Below are positions 4,669 to 5,106 of a stretch of DNA of 5,106 bases, in pieces; the first letter of the stretch is position 1, and the number at the start of each line of letters is the position of its first letter. Made by a program: the position numbers and the translations under genes. Below the pieces are notes generated by a model that saw only the letters and a program-made list of their open reading frames with translations, had not been told where the DNA came from and ran no database searches. The stretch is from Actinomycetota bacterium. GTDB taxonomy: Bacteria; Actinomycetota; Actinomycetes; Propionibacteriales; Propionibacteriaceae. The stretch lies in contig JACRAA010000112.1 in NCBI GenBank assembly GCA_016213595.1, forward strand, positions 1-5,106. Direction: 5' to 3'.

Positions 4669-5106
4669 TCAGCCGTCGTAGTGGCCGGCGGCGATGTCGT
4701 CGAGGAGACCCGGATGCGTCGGCTCCCAGCCGAGGAGCTCGCGGGTCTTCGCGGCTGTCGTCGCGTGGTCGACGGTCTGCATGAGTCCGAAGAAGCCGAG
4801 CCGTTCCGGGCCGACGGACTCGGTGGGAAGGCGGAGGCGCTGCGCCAGGGCGTCAGCGATGGTCCGTACCGGGATGCCCTCATCGCCGACCGCGTGCAGC
4901 GCCGCGCCGGCTGGCGCGCTCTCGAGTGCGAGCCGGAAGAGGCGAGCGGCGTCGGCGACGTGGACAGCGCACCAGCGGTTGCTCCCGTCACCCACGTACA
5001 TCGCGGTACCCGCCGCGCGGAACATCCGGACGAGCTGCGGGACGAAGCCGTGCCGGTCGCCCTCGCCGTGCACGGAGCGGGGGAGCCGTACGACAGCCGA
5101 CCTCAC
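4669..5106 (-). CDS. NAD(P)-dependent epimerase/SDR-type oxidoreductase, C-terminal part
   Basis: The visible 145 residues are the C-terminal half of an extended/atypical short-chain dehydrogenase; the gene enters from beyond the right edge, so the GTG at 5106 is probably an internal Val codon. The N-terminal Rossmann glycine motif and the catalytic Tyr/Lys lie outside. Family signatures seen are VRLPRSVHGEGDRHGFVPQL near the start, YVGDGSNRWCAVHVADAARLFRLALE (about 37-62), LHAVGDEGIPVRTIADAL (about 70-87) and the terminal LGWEPTHPGLLDDIAAGHY. These are usual in actinobacterial 'SDR family oxidoreductase' proteins of about 290 residues whose substrate is mostly unknown. The gene is convergent with the bkd operon, so no functional link is implied. 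The C-terminus ends in GHYDG, where I would expect an aromatic residue after the Tyr. Confidence 0.85.
   Translation of the reverse strand: MRSAVVRLPRSVHGEGDRHGFVPQLVRMFRAAGTAMYVGDGSNRWCAVHVADAARLFRLALESAPAGAALHAVGDEGIPVRTIADALAQRLRLPTESVGPERLGFFGLMQTVDHATTAAKTRELLGWEPTHPGLLDDIAAGHYDG

Overview
The window looks like chromosomal DNA from a high-GC Gram-positive actinobacterium. The coding DNA is strongly GC-rich, with G or C in most third codon positions, GTG starts are used, and the candidate promoter has a TTGACC / TAGGCT form typical of actinobacterial principal sigma factors. The proteins also match actinobacterial versions of their families. The species cannot be fixed from this stretch.

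Layout. (1) Bases 7-684 (+) encode the whole or the end of a protein I do not recognise; it appears to contain two related domains. (2) Bases 685-1081 hold no convincing gene but are dense in repeats. They contain a 19-bp imperfect tandem repeat and a 96-bp, 52% GC nested palindrome bounded by 19-bp inverted repeats and a 5-bp direct repeat, which looks like a miniature transposable element. They also contain two perfect 21-bp tandem copies carrying the palindrome CCGGTACCGG, then a candidate promoter with two TACG-N4-CGTA pseudo-palindromes just before the next start codon. (3) Bases 1082-4573 (+) are a compact three-gene operon, E1-alpha, E1-beta and E2 of a 2-oxoacid dehydrogenase complex, best read as the branched-chain 2-oxoacid dehydrogenase (bkdABC). 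The genes are spaced 0 and 9 nt apart. No E3 (lipoamide dehydrogenase) gene is present. (4) Bases 4574-4668 hold a 15-bp inverted repeat between convergent genes, probably a shared terminator. (5) Bases 4669-5106 (-) are the C-terminal half of an NAD(P)-dependent epimerase/SDR-type oxidoreductase that runs off the right edge.

How the genes work together. E1 (alpha and beta subunits with thiamine diphosphate) decarboxylates the 2-oxoacids derived from Leu, Ile and Val and reductively acylates the lipoyl group on E2. E2 passes the acyl group to CoA. E3, encoded elsewhere, would reoxidise the lipoyl group. The products are branched acyl-CoAs used for catabolism and as primers for branched fatty acids. 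The paired palindromes over the transcription start suggest control by a dimeric repressor, perhaps TetR-like, but no regulator gene lies in the window.

The coding content is ordinary metabolism. The parts that deserve a second look are the non-coding repeats upstream of the operon and the pentapeptide repeat at the N-terminus of E1-alpha. I see no rRNA, tRNA, CRISPR array, complete insertion sequence or defence system.
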